DNA of 64,000 nucleotides from Glaciozyma antarctica PI12 (lineage: Eukaryota; Basidiomycota; Microbotryomycetes; Kriegeriales; Camptobasidiaceae), in assembly GCA_002917775.1 (NCBI GenBank), contig KZ627156.1:976838-1040837 (forward strand), read 5' to 3'. Position 1 is the first letter of the stretch. Every line of letters begins with the position of its first letter. Both the position numbers and the translations under genes were made by a program. Below the pieces are notes generated by a model. That model saw only the letters and a list, made by a program, of their open reading frames with translations, was not told where the DNA came from and ran no database searches. This document shows, in pieces, positions 51,659 through 62,673 of this stretch.

Positions 51659-54600
51659 ATGAGGTGAGGCTCTGTTTTGTTTTGCTCCTTGGGGTATACT
51701 GGCGCTTCGGTAGAGCACTCCAGCTCGTTCCAAACTGCCGAGCTCTCAGGAAGAACAGTCGGCGGATTTCCCGAAACCGCAACTCCTCCACCCTTGGAGT
51801 TGGACTGACTCTGCCTCCTCCCACGCCCCACCACTTCAGGCGCAGCTCGTTGGACGCATACAATCCAGAACTCGCCCCGCAGCCTTTCGAAGTAGAAGCC
51901 GCCGAAGACGTCCCCTCTTCCAACACGCAACATCCCCTCGCCGAGTATTGGACGCCTCCTCCGTCCGACATCTTCCACTCCCCCGACGCACTCCCCACCG
52001 TCAGGGAAGGCAACTTCTTTCCCGAGAACGACTACGACTTGATCGCCCCCGCCCCTCGTTTTCGTCAAGACGGCCGGTCCTCGCGTCCAGTCTCCTACGC
52101 CGGCTCGACCAGCAGCTCGACTCGAGGACGAATAGAGCTAGGCGGGCCACACCACGAGTCTAGAAAGATGGATCGCCACGCGTCTGTACAGGACGTCAAT
52201 GCGCTCGCGCAGGAGGAGCTCAACGACGAGGCTGAGAGTGATGGCGGGAAGCGTTTGGCGAACCCGTACTCGTGGGAGCGGCCTCTCGACACGGTCAACA
52301 GGGTGAGCAGGCAGTTTCTTTTCACTTTCCTGGCGGGGCGTACAAGGAGCTTTGATTTGGGGGAACGGAAGCTGATCGCGTCCCTTCTCCTCTCCCTCGG
52401 CCCTTCATTCCTCGCCCTTCCTCCGACGCAGCTCTCTCGAGTCTGGGATGCCACGCCTGTGCCAATGGCTGCCGTAGACCGTCGTGCATCGCGTCTGCCG
52501 CCCGGCGTGATGTTGCTCGACCCGTTTGGGATGGCGGTCAGCTCAGAGGTCTCACCCGTGAGTCGTCCTCCTCCGCGACCTCTCTCGTTCAAGCTGACGT
52601 CTCACGTCGCGCAGTACGACTCGGCTCTCCAATACTCCGCCTCTCCCTACACCCCAGCTCGCTCTCGCGCCTCCTTCTACCCTCCCACCAGCGTTTCTCT
52701 CGGCGCGTCCAACTCGTATCAAAGCAGCTCGGGACTCTCCGCCATGTCCGCCAGCACGGGATCTTACCCGTCCAGCTCAGCTGCGACGAGCCCGCTGCCT
52801 TGGAACGGCTCCGACTTGAGCGTGAACGGCGGGACTCTCGGCGCGCCTTGGCAGAAGAAGCAGCGGAGCGCGAGCCTTGGGGAGACTGGGAACGGCGGGA
52901 GGAGCAGGGGGAGCTTCCTTGCGGCGAGGAATGGGTATGCAGGAGCTTCGGGACCGAGCAAGCTGTCGGGAGAGATTGAGGCGGACACGAGCGTGGACGT
53001 GCGTCCTTCCTCGGTTATGGCGAGGGTTCGAGGAGTTCCTGATGTTCTCTCGTGCAGGCGGCTTCTTTGGCGGCGCTTGAATCGGGAATCCCTCCGGACC
53101 TGATGGGAATCATTCCTGGCGACCAAGACTACATCAACTCGAAGCTCTACCAGCGCACGCTCAAGGCGCAGAAGGCACTCGACAAGGAGCGACGCAAGTT
53201 GGCCGCACGTGGTCCCAAGTCGTTCGACCAAGATCTCAAGCTTCACACGCGCCCCTCCAGCCAGTCGTTCACGTCCGACTCTCCCAGCATCTCGTCGGGA
53301 GGAGGCAAGAAGCGGCACTCACTCGGCTGGTTCCGCTCGCGGTCAGAAATTGCCCTTCCCATCAGCGTCCCCGTCACCCCTCCCCTCCCTTCCTCCGCCA
53401 CCTTCAACCGCAACCAACGCCACTCCGGCCCCACCTTCTCCTCCCGGCACCCTCCCACGTCGGCCACCGTTCCGAAAGATCAGCACGGCTCGTTCAACGC
53501 TGCGCGATCGCCGAAGCAGAGCAACGAGGAGGAAGTCCTCGCGCATCACCAGCGCCAGCAACTCGTCGTCCCTCCACCTCTCCCTATCTCCGGTCTCCCT
53601 CTGCACTCCCGCTCGGCACCACCGACGCTCTCCTCGCAGGACACCACACCCAGGTCGCAACTCACCCCGACTTCCAACGGGCGCTCTACTTCGGCGTCAA
53701 ACGGGACCGTCACCCCTCCATCGACACTCGGAAACAGCGTTGCCGCCGCTGCCACCGTCCCTCTCCCACCTTCGCCTCGCGTCGACGAATTCCCGTCTTC
53801 TCGCAACCCTCTCGACGCCTCGCGCCCCGTCTCCCCCCATGGACCGCCGCAGAATCGCCCTCAACGTTCGTCGAGTCCGCTGAAGCCGACGAGACCTCCG
53901 GCGTCGCAAGGACCGCAAGAATCGTCGCTTCCTTCCTCCGAAGATTCGCCCTCATCGCCCACGAGCTCCTCGCGCCAAGACGCACCAGCCGAGCTTTCCT
54001 CCTGGAGCGGCAGCTCCGACCGCGCACACCGTCTACCAGCAGAGCGCGCCGAGGAAGAGCAAGAGCTCGCTCAACATGTTCTTCAGCCGGGGGAGGAGGG
54101 AGTCGGAGTCGGAGCAGGCGAATCAGTACCAGATGCGTGGAGCGTCCAACTCGACGACGTCGACGACTGCGACTTCCCCACCTCCTCCGGCGAAGCGTAC
54201 CGCGATCACCAAGCCGAAAAAGGAAGGGATGAGCTTCTTTGAACGCGCGAAGAAGACTCTCCTCGCGGGATCGGAACCGCCACCACGTTCTCCTTCGACC
54301 GCCCCTTCGCAGCGCCCTCTTCAAGCGACCGCCGCTCGTCCCCCCATCTCTCTCCCGCCAGCTCTCCCTCTTCCCCGACTCCCTCCCCACGCCCTCCCTC
54401 CTCCTCCCTCCCCGACGACGGCAAAGCTTTCGAAAGACAAGCCCGCCAAAGGATCGTTCTTTGGCGCCTTCACCCGCCCTCGAACCCAGTCCTCATCCAC
54501 CCCGCCCGCACCTTCCGCGTCAAAGGTCCTCCCTCCTCCTCCGGCTCCTACGCCTCCCTCGACCACCTCGGGTCAGAGGCCTGGGAGGGAGCTGCCGCCT

Positions 54601-54864
54601 CCGAGGAAGGCGTCCTTGCCGGAGGGATCGGACGAGCGCAAGGTGGCGAATGGGCCAGCGAGGCCGGTCGATAATCTCTCGAACTTCCCGCCGAAGCAGC
54701 AACACGCCAACAACCTCTCCAGCTCTCCCCATGTCGATAACCTCTCTAACTTCCCTCCCAAGCCGCACGTCGACGCGCTGTCGAACTTCCCCCCGAAGCA
54801 GCACGAACGACCGGTCGACAACCTTTCCAATTTCCCTCCGCGAAACGCTACGGCTTATGCCTGA
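51659..54864 (+). CDS. Unrecognised Ser/Pro-rich protein with C-terminal DNLSNFPP repeats
   Basis: Proposed start is the 5-nt exon ATGAG (51659-51663), spliced over 51664-51839 to give MRRSSLDAYNPELAPQPFEV. Then come LAEYWTPPPSDIFHSPDALP, NDYDLIAPAPRF, ANPYSWERPLDTVNR, VWDATPVPMAAVDRRASRLP and PGVMLLDPFGMAVSSEV. A conserved-looking helical block follows (GIPPDLMGIIPGDQDYINSK, LYQRTLKAQKALDKERRKLA). The rest is low complexity with a basic KSKSSLNMFFSRGRRE and KKEGMSFFERAKKTLLAGSE. The C-terminus has four copies of VDxLSNFPP(K/R) and a fifth degenerate one. One single-base change of frame is needed between about 53,880 and 54,040. The family is unknown. The short first exon is plausible because RRSSLDAY reads through the join, but other starts are possible. 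Confidence 0.55.
54661..54846 (+). repeat. Tandem peptide repeats VDNLSNFPPK
   Basis: Copies read PVDNLSNFPPK, HVDNLSNFPPK, HVDALSNFPPK and PVDNLSNFPPR, with a degenerate ANNLSSSPH between the first and second. Codons differ between copies (AATCTCTCGAAC, AACCTCTCTAAC, GCGCTGTCGAAC, AACCTTTCCAAT) while the peptide is kept. Confidence 0.85.
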
Positions 54865-55383
54865 TGTTGTAGACGCTCTCCTATTCTCTTTTGTTCTCTT
54901 TTATCTCCCCTCCTCCTTCATCTCCCCTGCTCCTTTCGCATTCTCACACCTAGACTAGCCAATTCCCTTCTCTTGCGAGCTCGATGGACCATGGACTCTC
55001 TCTTTTTCTCCTCTCGTTGCAATCACCCGTGAATTAGTCACTTGAACAGACTCGCATGCGAGACTCGAGAGCTACGAGGAGCGACGAAGCGGAGTTTCGC
55101 TAGCGAAACTCGACCGCTTCGGCCGTCGCGGTTCGGACGTCCTTGCGTGGCGCTTGCGCCTGACCGTCTACGATCCTCTTGAACTCTCACTTCCAGCTTC
55201 AGGAGCTTATCCAGTAAGTCCTTGCCGCGCCTGTAGCCAAGAAGCGACGCACCAGCTCTGCCGCCTGAGCGCGCTCCTCGTCCCCCCGCCTTGCGGCAAG
55301 CTCCCATCCCTATCTCTCGCCCAGCCTCCCCAGAACTCCAGAGACCGTTCATGTCACAGACTGACTGCCTTACCGACCCGCAG
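54865..55383. promoter_or_regulatory. URC4 promoter and leader with a 5' UTR intron
   Basis: 519 bp. A T-rich 3' end of the previous gene (TTTTGTTCTCTTTTATC) is followed by the 12-nt palindrome CTCGCATGCGAG at 55051-55062 and a nested hairpin at 55081-55129. A good donor (TTATCCA|GTAAGT at 55216) pairs with ACCGACCCGCAG ending at 55383, preceded by actgac. So URC4 probably has a 168-nt leader intron ending immediately at its ATG. Confidence 0.6.
55081..55129. repeat. Nested inverted repeat in the URC4 leader/promoter
   Basis: The core is a perfect 20-nt palindrome at 55092-55111 (half-site GAGTTTCGCT). Outside it, GAAGCGG at 55086-55092 pairs with CCGCTTC at 55114-55120, and GCGAC at 55081 pairs with GTCGC at 55125-55129. 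It can act as a symmetric protein site in DNA or fold as a hairpin in RNA. Confidence 0.8.
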
Positions 55384-56942
55384 ATGAGCTTCAAGGTCGA
55401 CTACCTACGCTCTCTCCCCAGCATTCGCGCACGTTGCTCCAAGGTCTTCGAGCTTGCCCAAGCCGGCCGGCTCGACTACTGGGATCTCGACCTCACCAAG
55501 GAATCCGCCATCGTCGACTTTGTCTGCTCTCTTATCGCGCGCGACTACGGCACCGACTACGCTTCCATTCCCCCGCACGGACGTTGGAGGCACTTTGTTG
55601 GAGGGCGGGTCGACCCGCTCCTCAAGGCCTGGACGGAGGAGAATGTGGGAGAGCTAGAGGTGGCGAGGAGGATGGTGGATCTCATGCTCGTGAGCGTGCT
55701 GATGGATGCTGGAGCGGGGAACGTGTGGAAGTTCAAGCCCAAGGACGGAGGCGAGGGGATTGGGAGGAGCGAGGGACTTGCGGTGGGCAGCCTCGAGATG
55801 TTTGAGAAGGGGATGTTCAGTGGAGTGGAGGAGCAGCCGTTCAGGGTCGATGGTGCGTGCCTCTCGCTCTCTTCGCAATGCGTCTTTCGCGCTAATATAT
55901 CGCTTCGCACTCAGCCGTCGGACTCTCCAAGATCTCGCCCAAGCAGATCTCCGACGCTATGCAAGTGTCCGAGGAGAATCCCATGGCTGGCATCGAAGGC
56001 CGTGCTGGTCTCCTCGTTCGTCTCGCCTCCGTCCTTACCGACCCTTCGAACGCGGCCTGCTTCACCAAGGATGGCATCTCGCGCCCCGGCCACATCATCG
56101 ACTACCTCCTCCTCCACCCCAGCTCGACGCAGATCCCTTCCGCAAGCAAGTACAACATCGCGGTTCAGATCGATACGCTGTGGGAGATTGTCGTCAGTAA
56201 TTTGAGCGGCGTCTGGCCTGCTGCGAGGACCAAGATTGATGGAGTGAGCCTCGGCGACGTCTGGCCTGCCGAGTGCCTTGCGAAGGAGGGAGCGAAGGAC
56301 GACGAGGCCTTAGTGCCATTCCACAAGCTTTCGCAATGGCTTTCGTACTCGCTCATCGAAGTGTAGGTCGTTCTCCCCGCTATGCAGTTTTTGTGCACTT
56401 TTGATTTTGCGTTGCGATTCGCAGGATGGAGAAGATCCTCGGGTGGAAGTTTGTCGGCAAGGACAACATGACGGGCCTTCCGGAGTACCGGAATGGTTCG
56501 TCTTTCTCTCTCCCCTCCCGCCTCTCCACGGCTGATCCCTCCCGCAGGCGGTCTCCTCGTCGACTTCGGCCTCCTCACCCCTCGCATCCCCGCCCTCCTC
56601 ACCTCGTTCGACCTCCCCATCCCCACTCCCCTCCCTGACCTCCTCTCCCTCCCCCCGATCCACGCCTCTCACCCTGCCATCGTCGAATTCCGCGCGGTCA
56701 CAGTCATCATGCTCGACCGCCTCGCCGCCGGTATCAGGAAGCAGACGGGCGTCGAGACGCTCTCGCTTCCACAGGTGCTCGAGGCTGGAACCTGGAAAGC
56801 TGTACGTTGCGTTCCGAAGGCGCTGATCTCCGAGCCGAGCTGACTCCAACTCGCTTCGCAGGGCCGCGAGGTCGCAAAGAAGCTCCGACCAGAGACGTCG
56901 GGACCTCCCTTCAACATCGTCTCGGACGGTACGATCTTCTGA
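55384..56942 (+). CDS. URC4: Uracil catabolism protein Urc4 (DUF1688)
   Basis: Protein of the URC pathway, which lets many fungi use uracil as a nitrogen source; its exact reaction is not settled. The start ATG (MSFKVDYLRSLPSIRARCSK) directly follows the leader intron. Then come VFELAQAGRLDYWDLDL, SIPPHGRWRHFVGGRVDPLL, VLMDAGAGNVWKFKPK, GRSEGLAVGSLEMFEKGMFS, SEENPMAGIEGRAGLLVRLA, GISRPGHIIDYLLLHP and VSLGDVWPAECLA. The end has VPFHKLSQWLSYSLIEVMEK, GLPEYRNGGLLVDFGLLTPR and PFNIVSDGTIF. These are the strongest DUF1688 blocks (PPHGRW, DAGAG, GRSEGLAVAS, PFHKLTQWLTYSL, GLPEYRNGGL). Four introns, one frame. Other URC genes are not in the window. Confidence 0.9.
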
Positions 56943-57003
56943 GCGCGAAGCAGACCTTGTATAGAAGTGCGGCGAGGAGCGAATCTGTAATGTGCCCTTG
57001 TTC

Positions 57004-59727
57004 TCAGTGTGTCCCTCGCAGTCTCCGAATCCGCTCCCGTTCCCTCTCCCGCGTCATCTTCCAACACAACCATGCCGAGACTGCCGCCGCGATACCCCCA
57101 ATCCTGCAACAGTCGTCAGCGAACGAGCTCGTACAAACGAAAGCAGCGAGAGAACCAACCTGAAGATCATTCCCAGCGCATCCCACTCGCTTTCGGCGAC
57201 CTTCGCAGCTTGACGCACAGCTAATCGTCCCAGATCTTCGAGCTTGTCGGAGATTGTCGAGCTCGTCGGCCCGCCTTCTCCAGCGACGACGACCGAGTAC
57301 CCCGGTGCGAAGAGCGCGAAGACGATGGACGAGATGCCGGTGACGAGGAATTGGGGCAGGACGAGGTAGATGTTGTGGCACCTGCGAAACGTATCGATCA
57401 GTACTGCTCCCCATCCAAACGCGCGCCGAACTCACCCAAGGATAACTCCCGCCTGGTCCGCACCCCCCTCATTCTCCTCCCCCTCCTCGTTCTCCCAACC
57501 ATCTCCCTCCTCCCCGACCGTAATTCCCGGCACCCCCCTATCCTCGCCGTAAATCCCCAACCCCGTCCCCTCCCTCCCAAAGCTTGCGCGCTCCTCCTCG
57601 CTAATCTCAAACGAGTCCGAATGCCGAATCTGCAACACCTTCGCTCCCACCTCCGCTCCAGTCGGCGCGTACGGATCATGCAGGGAGGAAGTCGAGGCGT
57701 AGGGATCTACGAAACCTGCTTGGTGATTGGGTGGGTATTCGATGCGAGCCGAGTAGGGCCCGGTGGAGCGAGGTTTGGGAGTCGTGGCGCGGTCGGGGGA
57801 GGTGGAGCGAATCAAGTCGGGGAAGGTGGATTGGGTCGGCGTGTCCATCGTCGTGTCAAAGTAGGCGTCGCTGCGGGCGGATTCGGCGGGACTGGAGGGG
57901 ATGGAGTGCCCGAAGGTGGTGCTTGGGAGGCTGGGGGGAGTGACGACGATGCCGGAGGAGAGGGAGGATTTGGAGGAGCTTGGAGAGTTCTTCTTTGCTT
58001 GTGAGAGGAAATGGTCGTATTCGGTACGCTCTTCGGAGATGGGAGCGAGGGCGGGAGCGGCCCAGTGGACGTCGGCGTTGTCGAGGGGGATGGGGGCGGG
58101 GGCGCCGATTCGAAGGATGAGGTCGCCGAGCTGAGATGATTTGAGTTAGCTAAGATTCCAGCAGAGGACGGAGGAACGCACGATGGCGAAAGGAGCCCAG
58201 TTAGTGACCGCCCAGGAGAACCCTGCCGCAGCGATGATTGCTGAAGCTCCACCCACGCTGCTCGCAAAGTACGTGGATAGCAGTAGGAAGGCGAACGTCG
58301 CATTCGAGATCGTCCAAAGGACGGAGAGGGAAAGCCAGGGCAACGGCCGAGGGGTGACCATCGCGAGGAGGTTGCCTGCCGCCGTCGAGGAGGAGCGATG
58401 AAAGGAGGAGGTGCTGCGGGGGTCGGCGGTTTGGAAGGGTGCGATGATGGAGGGGAGAAGGACGGAAGTGGTGAGGGCGACGACGGAGTGGAAGAGCATC
58501 GCGCGCGTTCCTGCGCGCGTGGCGAGTTCGCGAATGTCGGTCGGTGCGGTCGAAAGGTCGGAGCTTCCCCAGTTCGCTTGAGCGTAGATCTCAGCCACCC
58601 AAGTAGTCGAGAAGAAGAGGACGGGGAACCAGCCTATCCAGCTTGCGAACTGCGGAGGAGTCTGCGTTAGCGGGGCACCGCACACGAAGAGCACTGCGAA
58701 GGTCGCACCTGGACGTTGAGGACTTGCTGAATCGGCCTTGGGAGCGTACGGAAGGTGACCCAAATCTCCCCCAGCGCTCGCCAAGTTGCGCTTGATCCCT
58801 CGTCGTAGATCCCGTCGTCCTCCCGCGAGATCAAGACCCTTTCCTGCACGCAAACGACCGTAACGGCGTGGCATGCGCACAGGAAGAAGGCCGTGAAGAA
58901 GGTCAGGACCTTGAGCTGCTCCGATCCTAACCAACCCCTCGTGAAGTAAACCAAGTCGATCCCTCCCACCCAATAGCCAAAGACGGCGCCGAATCCAAAC
59001 ATGCGCGAAGCCCAAGCGTTCGCCTGCTCTTGCTCCGCCGGAGGAATAACGTCAACGTCGACAGAGCGATCCATCGCTTGCACGATATTAATCGAGAAGT
59101 CGCTGCACGCAACGGTTAGCGCGAGACTGAGCAGCTCAGCGAAGGCCTACATGATGTAAACGGAGAGGATAGCGAAACACATCGTCAAGCGACCGTGCTG
59201 CACGAGAAGACAGTCAGCGCACACCCTCTCCAGACCTCCAAACGAGCTTACTGAGACTCCCCCAGTACGCGTAAATACGCTGGCCACCTCCTTGCTCCAA
59301 CCCAGCAGCAGCACTCCAACCGACGTCGCGACGCATCCTCCTATGATGAACGGCCGTCGCCGTCCTAACGATGACTTGCAGCCGTCCGAGAGTACTCCCG
59401 CCACTGGCTGCGCAATCAAGCCGCTGAGAGGGCCAGCGAGGAAGACCAAGGACATCATCGACTTGGAGAGTCCCAGCGAGAGGAGGTACGGCGACGCTGT
59501 CGGAGCGTCAGCTTTGCGGCGGAGCTTGCAGGACTTGCACGCGTACCTTGGGCCATTTCGCACGACCAAACCAGCTGTAGCCCGAGCATGCTGATGGTGA
59601 GCGCAGCATACCTAGCGAAGGGAGGCGGCTGCGGGAGATGGGGGATGGAGATGGCGCCTCTGCCGACCCACTGGCTACGAGTGCGCGGTCGCCGCCGTGG
59701 TGGAGGGAAAGCGGTCAGCCCAGTCAT
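57004..59727 (-). CDS. GPH-type sugar transporter (fungal Sut1-like sucrose/maltose:H+ symporter)
   Basis: Twelve-span major facilitator of the plasma membrane. The start at 59727 gives MTGLTAFPPPRRRPRTRSQW, then ALTISMLGLQLVWSCEMAQ (span 1), spliced to ASPYLLSLGLSKSMMSLVFL and AGPLSGLIAQPVAGVLSD. The SUT signature loop is SSLGRRRPFIIGG. Further spans are VATSVGVLLLGWS, FGFGAVFGYWVGGIDLVYFT, VLTFFTAFFLCACHAVTVVC, FASWIGWFPVLFFSTTWVAE and TNWAPFAI. A hydrophilic loop of about 170 residues, rich in Ser/Pro and acidic runs, comes before CHNIYLVLPQFLVTGISSIV and FALFAPGYSVVVAGEGG. The last exon gives IGGIAAAVSAWLCWKMTRER and an Arg-rich tail. About seven introns. The substrate is inferred from the family only. 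Its start is 132 bp from SF3A2. Confidence 0.84.
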
Positions 59728-59859
59728 CTTGACGGGCTGGCAGGGTTGCTGAGGTCGAGGTGAGAGGTCAACCTGCAACGGCGCCTGTCAACTCGTCGAC
59801 TTGGACGCGGTGGCTTTCCTCCTCCTACCCTCGACTCCTCCGGATCAAACACTCTTGTA

Positions 59860-60827
59860 ATGGGTGAGTGCCCCATATTCCAAGGTACACGTACGCTAGC
59901 TAACGCCTCCTCTTTCCCCCAGATCAACAGGTCAGCCTGCAACCCGCCCTCCCCTCCCTCATCTCACCCAGCTCTCCCCGCGCAGAACCGAGTCGGCAGC
60001 AAGTTCGGAGGAGGAGGAGTAGCAGGAGCCAGCGAGCAGGCCATCGACCGCCGTGAGCGTCTCCGGAAGCTCGCTCTCGAGACCATCGACCTGGCCAAGG
60101 TCTGTCTTCCCTCTCCTCTCCCCTCGACCCGCCTACTAACGCTACACCTCCACAGGACCCCTACATCCTTCGCAACCATCTTGGCGGTCTAGAATGTCGA
60201 CTCTGCCTCACCCTGCACACGAACGAGGGGTCGTACCTCGCGCATACTCAAGGGAAGAAGCATCAGACGAACCTCGCGCGAAGGGCGGCCAAGGACTCGC
60301 ATGACCCGAGTCTGTACGCGGCGCAGATGGCTCAGGCGCAGCTGCAGGCGCAGAAGACGGCGGTGCCGACGAAGAGCTTTATCAAGATTGGGAGTCCTGG
60401 ATACCAGGTGCGTTTTGAGGAGGTTGCGGTGGCTGGGATGGAGCTGATGTGGTGCTGGGTGCAGGTCACGAAGGTGCGCGACCCGATTACGGGGCAGCTG
60501 GGACTATTGTTCCAGGTGCACTACCCTCAGATCACGGACGGCGTCAAGCCACGGCATCGGTTCATGTCCTCGTTCGAGCAGCATGTGGAGGTGCCGGACC
60601 GAGCATGGCAGTACCTGCTGGTGCGTTATCCTTTCTTGGGAGCTCGAGGTAAGCTGGAGGAGCAGTAGAGCTAACGGCGCGCGTCTCGCAGATCGCGGCG
60701 GAGCCATATCAAACCATCTCGTTCAAGATCCAGTCGCGGGAGATCGATAGCGCAGAGGGGGATGAGCTGGGAGCACTGGGATCCGGACACGAAGACGTTG
60801 TCGTTCCAGTTCCTGTTCGGGCAGTGA
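59860..60827 (+). CDS. SF3A2: Splicing factor 3A subunit 2 (SF3a66/Prp11)
   Basis: U2 snRNP subunit needed for branch-site recognition. The first coding exon is 4 nt (ATGG, 59860-59863); the next is an 8-nt microexon (ATCAACAG, 59923-59930); together with 59986 onward they give MDQQNRVGSKFGGGGVAGAS. Then come RRERLRKLALETIDLAKDPY, the matrin-type zinc finger LECRLCLTLHTNEGSYLAHT and QGKKHQTNLARRAAKD, FIKIGSPGYQVTKVRDP, LLFQVHYPQITDGVKPRHRF and FEQHVEVPDRAWQYLLIAAE, then PYQTISFKIQSREIDSAEG. After five G (60757-60761) the frame must move by one base to give SWEHWDPDTKTLSFQFLFGQ and the TGA at 60825-60827, exactly the family end. Read without the change, the frame runs on past the family end into nonsense. 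The family identity is certain. Confidence 0.93.
59923..59930 (+). other. 8-nt microexon of SF3A2
   Basis: ATCAACAG between CCCCCAG and GTCAGC. Joined to the 4-nt ATGG exon and to AACCGAGTC it gives MDQQNRVG, the start expected from human MDFQHRPG. Both flanking introns are about 55-60 nt. Confidence 0.85.
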
Positions 60828-60906
60828 GGAGGAGGACGAGGAGGAGGTGTAATCGAACCCGCCATGCTGTATCGCTTCCTTCCGCGTCTTCTCTATTCTC
60901 CCGCCT

Positions 60907-62673
60907 CTACTGCTCCAACCTCAACGCCTCCCCCTCCTTGACCCATTCAATCTTCCCCTCCCCATCCCCGCCAATCCAAAACTTCCGCAACACACTCGGC
61001 AACCTCACCCTCGCCACCTTCTCCCCCTCCAACACCGCTCCATTCTCCAGCAACGCCACGATCAACCTCGGTATCGCCGCAGCCGTCGCATTGAGCGTAT
61101 GCGCGTACGTCATCTTGGCGGGACCGGAAGAGGTCTGCGAGGGGTAGAGCGCGGTGGCTTCGAACGCGGCGGGGGTGGGGATGTCGAGGTCTTCGAGAGG
61201 GGGGCGTGAGTGGCGAGTGGAGGAGGAGGAGGAGGGACGGTAGCGGATTCCGAGACGGCGAGATTGGTAGTCGGTGCAGTTTGAGGCCGACGAGAGCTGG
61301 GGAAGGGGATTAGCGATGGTGGCGAGCGAGGAAGCGAGGACGAACCTCTCCCCACTTGCCGCGACCCGGCATCCAGGCTTCAATGTCGTACTTGCGGTGA
61401 GCGGAGGCTCCGAGCTCTACGGTTGGCATGTCCAGAACCCTGTGAGAAGAGGAGCGAGGTCAGTCTTCGTCGCATGACCAGTAGAGAGAGACACGCGCCT
61501 CAATGATAGACCCAACGCTCCCAAAATCTCCTCCTGCATCGCTCGTAGCTCCTGCAATATCCGATCGCTGTCCCCCTCAGCGCACACGACGACCATCTCG
61601 ACCTTCGAGAACTGATGCACCCGATACAACCCCCTACTATCCGCCCCTCTCGCTCCCGCCTCCGCTCGGAACGCCCTCCCAAGCGCAACGTACTTGAGCG
61701 GCAGCTGCGCTTCCAGGAACACTTTCGCAGCCGACATCGCGACGAGGGGTACCTCCGCCGTCCCGACGAGGCAAAGCGCCGGCGCCGGCGTTCCGTCCTC
61801 GAGGAAGTACGTCTGTTGAGCATCTCCATCGCGAGGACGGAAGCCGCAGCGTTCGGCGACTTCGGAACGCACGACGTCGGGCGTGAGGACGGGTGTGAAG
61901 CCGTGCTTTATCGCAACGCTCATGGCGTAGTTCGTCAATGCCAGCTCGAGGAGAGCTCCTTCGTTCGTAAGGAGGGGCCACGAGGCGCCAGAGATGAGAG
62001 AGGAGGAGGGGAAGTCGGTCCAGGCGAGGTTGGAGGGGGAGGAGAGGTGGAGGTGGTCTCGTTGAGGGTTGGCGGGAGGGGGAGGGGAGGGGATGGAAGG
62101 GCCGAAAGTGGCTACGGTGATGGCGGCGGATTCGTCGCCAATGGGGGAGGAAGGGTGGGAGGTGTTGGGGAGTTGGAGGGCGAGGGATTGGAGGGTCTTG
62201 GTGAGGAGGGATAGGCGAGGTTCGAGGGACTTGACGAGGGCTTTGATGGCGGCACCTTTGGATTTGGCCGACGCGTCGCTTGGAGGGCGTTTGACTCCCG
62301 AAGGAGAGGCAGAGACGGCGTTCCTCCTCTCCCTCGCTCTTTGTAGCTCCCTCCTCAGCCCAATCGCCTCGAGCTCCATCCGCCTAATCTCATCGACCAC
62401 CTCGACCCCCAGCGGAAACTTGCGATCGCGTAGGTTTTGCTTGATGTACTCGGGGTCGTTGAGGATCTCGTTGAGGTCGAGGACGGGTGGAGGGATCAGG
62501 CTCGCGCGGGATGAGCCGGAGGAGGAAGAGGATGGGGTGGCCAGGGAACGCGAGTGCCGGCAGAGAGAACAGCTGGCCGCAAGAGCCTTTCGAGCAGGTA
62601 GTAGACGGGCCAACATCGCGGGCTGAGCAGTGGAGTACGGAGGCAAGAGTGGTTCCTGCTCTCGAGATCTCAT
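60907..62673 (-). CDS. DIA4: Mitochondrial seryl-tRNA synthetase
   Basis: Class II synthetase charging mitochondrial tRNA-Ser. The frame opens at [18 protein letters not shown], but [16 protein letters not shown] 19 residues later looks like the real presequence start. Then [20 protein letters not shown] and the N-terminal helical arm ([20 protein letters not shown]). The catalytic part has [40 protein letters not shown] (motif 1), [40 protein letters not shown] and [15 protein letters not shown] (motif 2), [20 protein letters not shown] and [20 protein letters not shown], and [20 protein letters not shown] (motif 3, TAxxxPRLI; Ala where Gly is usual). A Ser/Arg-rich insertion ([14 protein letters not shown]) is present. 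Two introns in the 3' half. It faces SF3A2 tail to tail with 79 bp between stops. Confidence 0.9.
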
